From: Pontibacter ummariensis | GTDB lineage: Bacteria > Bacteroidota > Bacteroidia > Cytophagales > Hymenobacteraceae | Length of the DNA: 40,360 bases | Assembly (NCBI RefSeq): GCF_900188175.1 | Contig: NZ_FZOQ01000035.1 | Location: 1 to 40,360, forward strand | Reading direction: 5' to 3' | Part shown: piece by piece, positions 1-8,022 of the stretch | How positions within the stretch are numbered: the first letter of the stretch is position 1 | How the letters are laid out: the number at the start of each line of letters is the position of its first letter | Program-made: the position numbers and the translations under genes | The notes under the pieces: generated by a model | Database searches by the model: none | Told to the model about the DNA's origin: nothing | What the model saw: only the letters and a program-made list of their open reading frames with translations

Positions 1-219
1 GCTTTCCTGCTGCGGTGGCTTTGAAGGCTGTACTTCAAGCAGGGTATCAGCAGCAGCAACGGCAAACCGGGAGGGTGTGGCGGATATGCAGCAGGGTGCT
101 TTCTCTCTACTTTCTGAACCAGCATCAGCAGAGGCCTCTACTATCATTTCACTTCTCTGCTGCGTGCAACACGACAGAAAAACAGTTAATGACAAAACAG
201 CTTCTATACAATATCTCAT
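1..219 (-). CDS. Sulfatase-maturing formylglycine-generating enzyme (SUMF1/FGE)-like lipoprotein, N-terminal 73 codons only
   Basis: The minus frame is open from an ATG at 217-219 to the left edge. It begins MRYCIEAVLSLTVFLSCC, a short lipoprotein signal with the second Cys as likely lipidation site. A low-complexity linker follows, then APCCISATPSRFAV at residues 41-54. The gene at 40142-40360 has the same layout, with matching VFLSxC and CCISxxxPSRFA segments, so the two are paralogues. From memory of Bacteroidota SUMF1/FGE-family lipoproteins, a Cys-Cys...Pro-Ser-Arg-Phe stretch often precedes the catalytic domain; that domain lies outside the window, so the function is inferred. FGE oxidises the sulfatase active-site Cys to formylglycine. 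The gene lies 55 nt downstream of a sulfatase on the same strand, probably as the last member of that operon. The gene is real at about 0.75; the FGE assignment is about 0.55. Confidence 0.6.
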   Translation of the reverse strand, partial: MRYCIEAVLSLTVFLSCCTQQRSEMIVEASADAGSESREKAPCCISATPSRFAVAAADTLLEVQPSKPPQQES

Positions 220-274
220 ACCTGTGCTAAACTCATGAGTGACGTTACCAAGGCTCTTGTTTTTGCGCCCTCAC

Positions 275-1687
275 CTATTTGCTTAATCTGTCAGTAACTA
301 GAGGAAAACTCTCGTGCTCAACGTGCGCAAATTCCATAATACGCTCTATTTCCTGCACCACCTCCGGGTGTACGGCACTGACATCTGTCGTCTCGGCGGG
401 GTCGGTAGCTAGGTTAAACAGCTGCACCGGTGCCCTGCTATCGGCAACTACACCGATCCGCACGCCTTTCCAGTCGCCCAGGCGCACAGCCTGTCGGCCG
501 CCGTCCTCGTGGAATTCCCAGTACAGGAATTTGTGCTGTGCCTGTTTACCCTTTGAGGTAAGCATGGGAAGTATGGAGATGCCGTCGATGTTTTGCGGGG
601 CGGGCTGGCCTGTGAGCTCGGCGAAGGTGGGTAGAAAATCCCAGAAGGCGCCGATGTAATCCGACTGTCTTCCCTTCCTGATCATGGATGGCCAACTGGC
701 AATCACCGGCACCCGGATGCCCCCCTCATACAAATCGCGTTTGATGCCCCTGAAGCCACCGCTGCTGTTAAAGAACTCCGGCTGATTGCCTCCCTCTCGG
801 TGCGGCCCGTTGTCGCTGGCGAACACTATCAGCGTGTTTTTCTCGATGCCCTGTGTTTTCAGCGCCTGCACTACCTCCCCTATATAATTATCCACTTTCG
901 TCACCATGGCGGCATAGGCGGCTTTGGGGTAGGCCTGCGGCTGATAGCCTACACCTTGCCAGCCGGCTTTTACCGGCTGTGGCTGCTCGTTAAACTTGCG
1001 CTTATACTTCTCAAACACCTCATCGCCCTCCGGCAGTTGAAGCGCCGCGTGCGGCAGCGTGTAAGCCAGGTACAGGAAGAAAGGATTATTGGCGTTGTCT
1101 TCCAAGAAGTTCAAGGCCTCTTTCTGAATGATGTCGGCCGCGTACTCCTGCTGATCGGTAGGCGTGTTAGATAAGTCTACCCGCTGCCCGTTATCCCACA
1201 GATGGTCAGGAAAGAAGTTATGCGATTGCCGCTGGCAGTTGTAACCGAAGAACCGGTCAAACCCCTGCTTATTAGGCTCTCCCGCAGAGCTAGGATAGCC
1301 GAGTCCCCACTTGCCGAAGAGGCCGGTGGTATAGCCGGCCCGGAGAAACATCTCGGCCATGGTAAAAGTGGAGTCGGGGATGGGGTATTGCCCCTCAGGC
1401 TCGATTTCGAAGTTGCCCCGCACAGGTGTGTGGCCAGTATGCTTGCCAGTCATTAGGGATGCCCTAGACGGAGCACAAACCGAGGTGCCCGCGTAAAACT
1501 GAGTAAACCGAACTCCATTTGCTGCCAACTTGTCTAGGTTAGGTGTCTCGATCAGCTCCTGCCCGTAGCACCCCAAGTCACCATAGCCCATGTCGTCTAC
1601 CAGGATAAAGACAACGTTCGGCTTTTTCTGTGCAAAGGCTGCCAGCGTACAGCAGCAGGACAGGAGGAGAAGGGTTAGTTTTTTCAT
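275..1687 (-). CDS. Cys-type arylsulfatase (S1 family, possibly exo-galactose/GalNAc sulfatase)
   Basis: 470 residues, normal for an S1 sulfatase. It has a Sec signal peptide (MKKLTLLLLSCCCTLAAFA) and then the sulfatase fold. Metal-binding Asp31-Asp32 lie in FILVDDMGYGD. The formylglycine site is CAPSR at residues 71-75, followed by ASLMTGKHTGH. GKWGLG and the FASDNGPH metal-site motif come later. Having Cys rather than Ser at the active site means maturation by an aerobic FGE or an anaerobic SME. The GYNCQRQSHNFFPDHLW stretch resembles the S1_16/S1_17-type subfamilies, but I cannot assign a regiospecificity. It is the third of three sulfatases separated by 5-20 nt, so they are cotranscribed. 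It is likely periplasmic and acts on fragments imported by the SusCD pair upstream. Confidence 0.9.
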   Translation of the reverse strand: MKKLTLLLLSCCCTLAAFAQKKPNVVFILVDDMGYGDLGCYGQELIETPNLDKLAANGVRFTQFYAGTSVCAPSRASLMTGKHTGHTPVRGNFEIEPEGQYPIPDSTFTMAEMFLRAGYTTGLFGKWGLGYPSSAGEPNKQGFDRFFGYNCQRQSHNFFPDHLWDNGQRVDLSNTPTDQQEYAADIIQKEALNFLEDNANNPFFLYLAYTLPHAALQLPEGDEVFEKYKRKFNEQPQPVKAGWQGVGYQPQAYPKAAYAAMVTKVDNYIGEVVQALKTQGIEKNTLIVFASDNGPHREGGNQPEFFNSSGGFRGIKRDLYEGGIRVPVIASWPSMIRKGRQSDYIGAFWDFLPTFAELTGQPAPQNIDGISILPMLTSKGKQAQHKFLYWEFHEDGGRQAVRLGDWKGVRIGVVADSRAPVQLFNLATDPAETTDVSAVHPEVVQEIERIMEFAHVEHESFPLVTDRLSK

Positions 1688-1692
1688 GCTTC

Positions 1693-3243
1693 TTAAATTG
1701 ATGAATTGTTGGCGATCTTCTTCTCCATCAGTTGTCGGGCTCCCTCATCCTCATACTTGTCCACAAGCTTCTCGAGCTGTTTCATAAGCTTGGACGTCAG
1801 GTTCTCGTAGCCCTTCATGCCGTAAAGGTTATGCAGCTCATGTGGGTCCTTCTTCAAGTCATACAACTCCCAGGCCTCCACTCGTTTGTAAAATCGAATA
1901 AGTTTATAGCGATCCGTCTTGATACCAAAATGTGGAGATACCGCATGCTCCCCGTTCTCATAGTAGTGGTAGAAGATCGCGTCGCGTCCCTTGGCCTTGT
2001 TATTTGTCAGCAGCGGTAGCATAGACTCGCCCTGCATATCTTTAGGGACGGCCAGGCCCGCCGCATCCAGCATGGTCGGTGCAATGTCGAGGTTCATGAC
2101 AAAGTGCTCTGATTTAGTACCCGGCTTTATGACGCCGGGGTAACGCAAAACCATAGGGGTCCGGAAGGACTCCTCGTACATGAAGCGCTTGTCGAACCAG
2201 CCGTGCTCACCCATAAAGAAGCCCTGATCTGACAAATAAACCACGATAGTGTTGTCCGTCAGGCCTTGCTTGTCCAAGTAGTCAAGAGTACGGCCTATAT
2301 TGCGATCCAACGAAGCGGCTGTGCTCAGATAGTCGCGCATGTAGCGCTGATATTTCCACTCGGCCAGCTCCCGCCCCGATAGGTTACGTGCCTTAAGATC
2401 TTCGTAGATTGGTTTGTAGTAGGCGTCATATTTTGCTTTCTGCTCTGGGTTCATGCGAATCACGCTGCCTTCCCGCACGCTGTCGTAATTTGCGTGCATC
2501 TTCAGGTCATAGTCCATGATCATATCCTCAGCAATGGACATCTCCTGCACTTGGGCTGCCTTGCGCCCAGCGTAGGCGTCATAGAAAGTTGCCGGTAACT
2601 GGAATACTTTGCCATCGAACATGCCAAAATCAGCTGTGTCGGGCAGCCATACGCGGTGTGTGGCCTTCTGACCGATTATCAGGCAGAAGGGCTTGCTTGT
2701 GTCCCGCTGGTCGAGCCAATCCTCGGCCACATCCTCAGTTACATTGGTCACGTAGCCCTCTATTCGTTTGCGACTACCGTCCATCATTAAAAAATCGGGA
2801 TTATAGTACTGCCCTTGGCCTGGTAGGATCTGCCAGTAGTCGAAGCCCTGCGGTTCGGTTTCAAGGTGCCACTTGCCAATCCAAGCGGTCTGGTAACCAC
2901 CCTTGCGAAGTGTTTTGATAAAGGTATTCTGACGGCCATCAAAGCTGGAGTTCTCGTTATCCTTAAAACCATTCTTATGACTGTACTTGCCCGTCAGGAT
3001 CACTGCCCGGCTCGGCCCACAAATCGAGTTGGTAACATAACCTTTGTTGAGCGTGGCCCCCTCCCTTGCGATGCGATCAATGTTAGGCGTCTGCATCAGG
3101 TCGCCGCCGTAAGCACTGATAGCCTGGAAGGCATGGTCGTCCGAGATGATGATAACAATGTTAGGTTGTCTGCCCTTCTGCTGGGCTAAGGACGTCAGGC
3201 TCCAAACTAGCCCGGCCATCAGTAGGATTAAGTGCTTTTTCAT
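1693..3243 (-). CDS. Cys-type sulfatase, probable N-acetylglucosamine-6-O-sulfatase (S1_11-like)
   Basis: Start chosen at MKKHLILLMAGLVWSLTSLA, which gives a clean signal peptide; an ATG four codons earlier (3255) is possible. Metal-site Asp residues lie in IIISDDHAFQ. The formylglycine motif is CGPSR at about residues 75-79, followed by AVILTGKYSHKNGF, and GKWHLE and YLSDQGFFMGEHGWF carry later metal and substrate residues. GFDYWQILPGQGQYYNPDF and the KATHRVW segment are typical of the GlcNAc-6-sulfatase-like group as I remember it. A 6S-GlcNAc activity would suit keratan sulfate or sulfated mucin/N-glycan chains. The C-terminal half ends with the LYDLKKDPHELHNLY signature common to these enzymes. 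It sits tightly between two other sulfatases. The sulfatase call is firm; the regiospecificity is an inference. Confidence 0.88.
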   Translation of the reverse strand: MKKHLILLMAGLVWSLTSLAQQKGRQPNIVIIISDDHAFQAISAYGGDLMQTPNIDRIAREGATLNKGYVTNSICGPSRAVILTGKYSHKNGFKDNENSSFDGRQNTFIKTLRKGGYQTAWIGKWHLETEPQGFDYWQILPGQGQYYNPDFLMMDGSRKRIEGYVTNVTEDVAEDWLDQRDTSKPFCLIIGQKATHRVWLPDTADFGMFDGKVFQLPATFYDAYAGRKAAQVQEMSIAEDMIMDYDLKMHANYDSVREGSVIRMNPEQKAKYDAYYKPIYEDLKARNLSGRELAEWKYQRYMRDYLSTAASLDRNIGRTLDYLDKQGLTDNTIVVYLSDQGFFMGEHGWFDKRFMYEESFRTPMVLRYPGVIKPGTKSEHFVMNLDIAPTMLDAAGLAVPKDMQGESMLPLLTNNKAKGRDAIFYHYYENGEHAVSPHFGIKTDRYKLIRFYKRVEAWELYDLKKDPHELHNLYGMKGYENLTSKLMKQLEKLVDKYEDEGARQLMEKKIANNSSI

Positions 3244-3261
3244 GGTTGAATGCATACTTGA

Positions 3262-4770
3262 TTACCTGTTTTTGCCTGTCTCCTTGATCTGCTGCAGAAG
3301 ATGAGATAACTCTTCTACTTTTTCCGGATACTGCGCAGCCAAATTCTGCTGTTCGCCTGTGTCCTGGCGCAGGTCGTAGAGTTGGGGCTCGGATGAATTG
3401 CCCAACTCTATGTCGGTCTGGTCATTGTAGGCCCTGCCACTACCGGGCGCAATGTACTTCCAGTGGTCCTTGATAATAGCGAGCGTGCCAGCGTGCAGCA
3501 CCAGCACCTCTCTTCCCTGCGTTGACTCACCCATGAGCACTTTCATCATGTCTTGGCTATCGGGGGCATCGGTGGGCGTCAGCGGCTGGCGCAACATTGT
3601 AGCAAAGGAGGATAGCAGGTCAACCTGTGAGACAAGGGCATCTGACTCGCCTGGCTTTATCCTATCAGGCCATCTTACAATCCATGGCACACGCATGCCT
3701 GCCTCAAAGACGCTATACTTGCCCCCACGTAAGGCACCAGCTGGTTGGTGGCCGCTCTGTTTAGTGACCGCTTCGTCCTCATAACCATCGTCAAGCACTG
3801 GGCCGTTGTCGCTGGTGAAAATAATAAGCGAGTTCTTGGATAATCCCAGATACTCAAGCTCCTTCATGATCTCCCCCACTGCCCAATCCAGCTGCAATAT
3901 GGCATCCCCACGATAGCCCAACATGCTCATGCCCTTGAAAAGTGTGGAGGGCATGCGTGGCACGTGGGGCTCAGTAAGTGAATAGAACAAAAAGAAAGGT
4001 TCCTTTTGGTGCTCTTCTATGAAGTCCTTGGCTTTTTGCAGGAAGGTCAACGGCACTTCCTCGTCAGTCCAGCGGGCCTTAGTGCCGCCGCTCATGTAGC
4101 CGATGCGGCCAATGCCGTTGACAATGGTGTTGTCGTGCCCGTGGTTAGGCGAAGCCTTCATTTTAAGGAGCTCTGGGTTCTCTTTGCCAGTAGGGTCATT
4201 GCCAACCTTCTCTCTGTAGTCAACCTTGATAGGATCCGAGGAGTCAAGCCCCACTACGCGGTGGTTCTCCATGAAGACAGTGGGTACTCTATCGGCTGTG
4301 GCAGGGTAGATAAAGGAGAAATCAAAACCTACTTCGCTAGGGCCAGGTTTAATGTCTTCATTCCAGTTTTTCCCGACTGCATCGCCCAAGCCCAGGTGCC
4401 ATTTGCCAACAATACCGGTTTTATAGCCAGCTTTCTTGAACAAGCCCGGTAGCGTGAGCTTACCTGTAGGAACAATCAACGCTGCGTTTCCAGGCAAAAC
4501 ACCTGTGCCCTGCTTCCGCCAAGGGTATTCCCCTGTCATCAGGGCATAGCGTGAGGGAGTACAAGTGGAGGATGTGGCATAGCCGCGGGTGAACCGCATA
4601 CCTTGGACGGCTAGTTTATCAATGTTGGGGGTTGATATTTTCGTAGCACCATAGCTGCTAAGGTCGCCGTAGCCTAAGTCATCAGCATAGATTAGTATGA
4701 CATTCGGTTTTTGCTGCGCATAGGCCTGCGACACAAGACACAATGTTAGCAGCAGCAATTTTATTTTCAT
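3262..4770 (-). CDS. Cys-type arylsulfatase (S1, possibly a galactose-3-sulfatase-like group)
   Basis: Start taken at MKIKLLLLTLCLVSQAYA, a good signal peptide; the frame opens six codons earlier at 4788. Motifs in order are Asp30-Asp31 in IYADDLGYGDL, formylglycine site CTPSR at residues 70-74 followed by YALMTGEYPW, GKWHLGLGD, the insertion GHDNTIVNGIGRIGYM, and IFTSDNGPVLDDGY. That insertion and the GDAILQLDWAVG helix recall a Bacteroides mucin-type sulfatase group (S1_20, 3-O-sulfo-galactose), but this is from memory and not verified. It is the first of three sulfatases after the GH16 gene, 32 nt away. It probably works in the periplasm on sulfated galactose caps. It depends on an FGE for activity. 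Confidence 0.88.
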   Translation of the reverse strand: MKIKLLLLTLCLVSQAYAQQKPNVILIYADDLGYGDLSSYGATKISTPNIDKLAVQGMRFTRGYATSSTCTPSRYALMTGEYPWRKQGTGVLPGNAALIVPTGKLTLPGLFKKAGYKTGIVGKWHLGLGDAVGKNWNEDIKPGPSEVGFDFSFIYPATADRVPTVFMENHRVVGLDSSDPIKVDYREKVGNDPTGKENPELLKMKASPNHGHDNTIVNGIGRIGYMSGGTKARWTDEEVPLTFLQKAKDFIEEHQKEPFFLFYSLTEPHVPRMPSTLFKGMSMLGYRGDAILQLDWAVGEIMKELEYLGLSKNSLIIFTSDNGPVLDDGYEDEAVTKQSGHQPAGALRGGKYSVFEAGMRVPWIVRWPDRIKPGESDALVSQVDLLSSFATMLRQPLTPTDAPDSQDMMKVLMGESTQGREVLVLHAGTLAIIKDHWKYIAPGSGRAYNDQTDIELGNSSEPQLYDLRQDTGEQQNLAAQYPEKVEELSHLLQQIKETGKNR

Positions 4771-4802
4771 ACATGGTTGGCTTTGCATACGGCTTTAGAA
4801 GT

Positions 4803-5606
4803 TTATTTCTGACCATTACTATTCTGATAAACCCTCACCCAGTCTACTATCATCTGGACAGGCAGGTCCTCATCCTTTATACTTCCCACCCAATTGCCAC
4901 CAAGTGCCTGGTCTAGGATAATAAAAAAGTCCTGATCGAATGGCCACTGTGAAGGGTCGGCATTCTCTAACTTAGGGTACGAGAAGGTTTTCTGGCCATT
5001 TATAAAAAAATCTAATCGGTCGGGATGCCATTCCAGGCCAAACGTGTTGTACTCGTCTTCTTTGAAAGGTGCTGTAGCGAAGTATAACGGGTTTGTTTTC
5101 TGATTTAAGTTGTCAATGTAGTGGCTGTGCAGTGTTTGATATACAATGGAATCATAATTGAGGTGCTCCATAATATCTATCTCCCCACTATGTGGCCAGC
5201 CCCCATATCTACCTTCCTGTGGCATAAGCCAGATGGCTGGCCAGGAGCCTTTGCCTTTTGAGAGCTTGGCTCTTACTTCAACTTTGCCATACCGGAAAGC
5301 AAATTTATCTTTGGTTTGTATACAGGCGGTCTGGTATTTTGCTGTATCTGCCGAATCTTCGTTCTGGATTCCCCTCAGGTACAGCTGTCCATCCTTAACA
5401 AAAGTGGTAGCCGGGTTATCAGCACAATAACAGGCCCAATCAGGTGATCGTCTGCCCGAGAAGCTCCATTTGGTAGAGTCTGGTGCTCCCTCTGTTTCAA
5501 ACTCATCTTCCCACTGCAGTGTCCATTCAAGGGCGTTTCCCTTCTGAGGCAGAGATGTACAGCTGGTACAGAGAAGTAAAAGAAGGACGAGAAGACGCTG
5601 TATCAT
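4803..5606 (-). CDS. GH16 endo-glycanase lipoprotein (candidate keratanase/O-glycanase-type endo-beta-galactosidase)
   Basis: 267 residues: a lipoprotein-type signal (LLLLLCTSC, Cys16) followed by a single GH16 jelly-roll with no extra carbohydrate-binding module. The catalytic motif is HSGEIDIMEHLN, giving nucleophile Glu142, Asp144 and acid/base Glu147 in the ExDxxE form. GSWPAIWLMP and the late WHPDRLDFFING and DQALGGNW segments are also typical. GH16 covers laminarinases, agarases, porphyranases, carrageenases and the GH16_3 endo-O-glycanases that cut poly-LacNAc. Neighbouring sialidases, PNGase F and sulfatases favour the last type; algal galactan is the alternative. It is probably surface-exposed and makes the initial cuts for the SusCD pair encoded just upstream. 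A 416-nt gap separates it from susD. Confidence 0.88.
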   Translation of the reverse strand: MIQRLLVLLLLLCTSCTSLPQKGNALEWTLQWEDEFETEGAPDSTKWSFSGRRSPDWACYCADNPATTFVKDGQLYLRGIQNEDSADTAKYQTACIQTKDKFAFRYGKVEVRAKLSKGKGSWPAIWLMPQEGRYGGWPHSGEIDIMEHLNYDSIVYQTLHSHYIDNLNQKTNPLYFATAPFKEDEYNTFGLEWHPDRLDFFINGQKTFSYPKLENADPSQWPFDQDFFIILDQALGGNWVGSIKDEDLPVQMIVDWVRVYQNSNGQK

Positions 5607-5620
5607 GTTCTAAGCTTTTA

Positions 5621-5642
5621 AAGGGTAAAAGGGTAAAAGGGG
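5621..5642. repeat. Short tandem repeat (GGTAAAAG period) in the GH16 leader
   Basis: The plus strand reads AAGGGTAAAAGGGTAAAAGG and two more G. The 8-nt unit is present twice with a third partial copy at each side. It lies 15-36 nt before the GH16 start codon, inside its 5' leader. Confidence 0.7.
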
Positions 5643-5968
5643 CCGCAAATGACCGAATGGCCAGCAGTCCCCCATTACCTTAACTAAAACTACTACTTAC
5701 ACCAATCTAATCTTACTATTCTACTAACCTGCCTTAACGACTCAGGCTTTGAAGCTATCAATGCGGTACATGTTTACAAGAGGTGCGTTCAGTTCTTTAT
5801 CTCAAAAGAGAAGCTCCTGGACGACAAAGCCTTTGAATGTATGAGAAAGACAATGCCCCTAATGTTCTACTTTATAACAGCATCGTCGGGAAAAAATCAA
5901 AGTTCTTACACCTATGGTGAAGTTGCTGTCTTGGTCAGTACTAAAGCCCTAGTAGGCCTCAACCCTCC

Positions 5969-6014
5969 TGCATATATCACATAGGATAGAGGAATTACCT
6001 ATGTGATATATGCA
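5969..6014 (-). terminator. Perfect 17-bp hairpin directly after susD
   Basis: Arms 5969-5985 and 5998-6014 are exact complements around a 12-nt loop, beginning 9 nt after the susD stop. No U-run follows in the direction of transcription. It is therefore more likely a 3'-end-stabilising or processing stem, or a leaky terminator, than a classical intrinsic terminator. Confidence 0.55.
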
Positions 6015-6022
6015 AAAAAGAC

Positions 6023-8011
6023 CTACTCTGTTGCTCCGGCATTTGCCTGTAGCGGCCAGCCAGGATTCTGATAAATCAGAGAGCCTTCAACCCCACTATC
6101 GGACGTAATTAAGAAGTGTTGTATAGCGATCGGTTCCAAGTAGTGAGCGGTGGCCCATCTGTAACCGTCCTTCACTTGATTAGTGCCTGAGAGGTTCACG
6201 CGGTAAGGACGTAGATAAGCACTTTCTGATTGTTTGGAAACGTTAGCCGTTCTACCGGGAGTATCTGCTTCGATCAACAGAGAACTTCCGTTCTCATCCT
6301 TATACCACTCCTGCATGGGTCCCCATACTTTAAATCCTTCGATTATATGTGGACTATCCCTGAGTTGATCCAGCGCTCTCCAACGCTTCAGGTCAGTATA
6401 ACGCATGCCCTCTGCTATAAACTCACTGCGCCGTTCGCGACGTATATTATATAGCGTTGCATCAGATAACAATTGTCCGGCAGAATAAGCAGCGAAGTCA
6501 TTCTTAGCCTCTGCATTCATGTCCGTGGCAGCTATCGTTACAGTAAAATCAGGATTAACACCAGCTCTTGTCCGAATAGCTCTCCAGTACTGCTCAGCTT
6601 TTCCATTTATACTTCCCTCCTTCAGGTAAGAAGCCTCGATGTAATTCAAATAGGCCTCCGCAGCTCGGAACACAATGCTTCCTATGGAACCTCTGCTGCC
6701 TTCCGACTCTTTGAAGCTATATGCCATGCCCTTCTTAACAGAATAGCCGGTTACATCCCGTGTCTCAGCCAAGCCGATAATGTCTGGTCTTCCAATTAGA
6801 ATCGGAGATCCATCCTGATTAGTGTTATCCTTGTACATCAGCTCCCCTGGAACCTTCATAAACAGCTGCAGACGGTTATCGCGGCCCACTTTAACATACG
6901 AGATGTCATCATCACCCTCGTATCCTGATCCTACAGCGTATATAGGTAGGCCATTGCTCATCAAGAAGTTATCAACAAATCCCCTGGTATAACCTGTGTT
7001 AGCTCCATTCCGGTTGATGTAGTGATTTACATTGTGACTGATGCCCTGCGTTGGATCATATTGACGCCACAGCAGGACCTCGGAATACTTACTCAAGTCC
7101 TGATCCGCGAACATTTTGAAGTAAGGATTAGTAGAGGAGTTGTAGCCGTCATCCTGTATGTTTTGAACCAACGGCACGGCATCCGCCACTGCAGAAGATG
7201 CCTCCATAGCTTCTGTCAGGAAGAAGTCTATCTCTTCTTCAATATTGAAGTTGAAATTCTCTACTTTCCCGGCTCCCGGCCACCCAGGACCACCCGGAAC
7301 GTGAGCAGTGCCCCTATGGTAGATCAGCCAGGTAGCCTCGTGCAGGGCAACGCGCGATTTAAAGAGCTGTGCCGCCTGCTTTGAGATACGGTTTTTACCT
7401 CCCGGAGGCGCTGTGCTTAGCAGCTGTATAGCTGAGTCCAGGTCGGAGATGATAAAACGGGCCACCTCGTTGCGAGGCCTACGCTTAGAGGCTAATTTCA
7501 GCTGGTCTAACTGGTCAGGCAATGTATTCTTTATAATCGGGAAGTCGCCAAGCTCCTGTACTTTGTCAAAGTACTCGTAAGCTCGCAGAAAATATCCCTC
7601 TCCAACGTAATGTGCTATGTTGTTGGTGCTGCCGGTAATTCCACCCTTCTTCCAACGAGGGACTACTGTTTCCAGAAAGTAATTTGCTTGGCGGATGTTG
7701 CCAAAGTTCCAGCTACCTCCTGACTGTGGGACACGCCACTCTCCGGGTACCCAACGGGTTGCAAACCCACTGCTTGCCTGGTTATCGGTATGATTATCAT
7801 ATCCAAATATACCAGGCCCCCATCCCCCATGTGTTGAAAAGTTGTACCGGGCAATGGTATAGGCTGCCAAGTCCGCCTCACTCCACAGGTAATTTTCAGG
7901 TGTTACATCAGACAGGGGTGCCCTGTCCAAGTAATCATTGCAGCCCGTTATTCCAACAAAACCGAGGAATATCAACACTGTATATATCTTATTGCTAATT
8001 AATCTTTTCAT
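6023..8011 (-). CDS. susD: SusD/RagB-family surface glycan-binding lipoprotein (left PUL half)
   Basis: 662 residues, at the long end for SusD. The signal ends in a lipobox, FVGITGC with Cys24, followed by NDYLDRAPLSDVTPENY, the classic mature SusD start. The helical TPR-like scaffold includes YFLRAYEYFDKVQELGDFPII, RNEVARFIISDLDSAI and a C-terminal RRERRSEFIAEGMRYTDLKRWR block. SusD proteins sit as a lid on the SusC barrel at the outer surface and capture oligosaccharide. The gene begins 11 nt after its susC, so the two are translated from one message. A hairpin follows the stop at once. Ligand is unknown; the downstream GH16 and sulfatases suggest a sulfated galactan or poly-LacNAc glycan. 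Confidence 0.95.
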   Translation of the reverse strand: MKRLISNKIYTVLIFLGFVGITGCNDYLDRAPLSDVTPENYLWSEADLAAYTIARYNFSTHGGWGPGIFGYDNHTDNQASSGFATRWVPGEWRVPQSGGSWNFGNIRQANYFLETVVPRWKKGGITGSTNNIAHYVGEGYFLRAYEYFDKVQELGDFPIIKNTLPDQLDQLKLASKRRPRNEVARFIISDLDSAIQLLSTAPPGGKNRISKQAAQLFKSRVALHEATWLIYHRGTAHVPGGPGWPGAGKVENFNFNIEEEIDFFLTEAMEASSAVADAVPLVQNIQDDGYNSSTNPYFKMFADQDLSKYSEVLLWRQYDPTQGISHNVNHYINRNGANTGYTRGFVDNFLMSNGLPIYAVGSGYEGDDDISYVKVGRDNRLQLFMKVPGELMYKDNTNQDGSPILIGRPDIIGLAETRDVTGYSVKKGMAYSFKESEGSRGSIGSIVFRAAEAYLNYIEASYLKEGSINGKAEQYWRAIRTRAGVNPDFTVTIAATDMNAEAKNDFAAYSAGQLLSDATLYNIRRERRSEFIAEGMRYTDLKRWRALDQLRDSPHIIEGFKVWGPMQEWYKDENGSSLLIEADTPGRTANVSKQSESAYLRPYRVNLSGTNQVKDGYRWATAHYLEPIAIQHFLITSDSGVEGSLIYQNPGWPLQANAGATE

Positions 8012-8022
8012 TTGTTGGATTA

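Larger units (their letters stand above)
5607..6022. other. Gap between susD and the GH16 gene: leader region with repeat and hairpin
   Basis: No convincing gene lies here. It holds an 8-nt tandem repeat directly before the GH16 start and a perfect hairpin directly after susD (separate entries). A plus-strand frame is open for about 100 codons ending near 5984 but has no start codon in its first half. The region could carry a separate promoter or a processing site for the GH16-sulfatase segment. Confidence 0.5.

Noticed and set aside
15..230. Plus-strand frame of 71 codons at the left edge
   Set aside because: It has no signal or domain and lies opposite the better-supported lipoprotein gene on the minus strand.
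275..5606. Reading the GH16-sulfatase run as a red-algal galactan (agar/porphyran/carrageenan) PUL
   Set aside because: Not excluded for these genes alone, but PNGase F, sialidases and sialic-acid catabolism in the same locus favour animal glycoprotein glycans, and no GH86, GH117, GH127 or GH167 gene is present.
5690..5984. Roughly 100-codon open plus-strand frame between susD and GH16
   Set aside because: It has no start codon in its first half and ends inside the hairpin after susD. The composition is vaguely protein-like, but chance is sufficient explanation.
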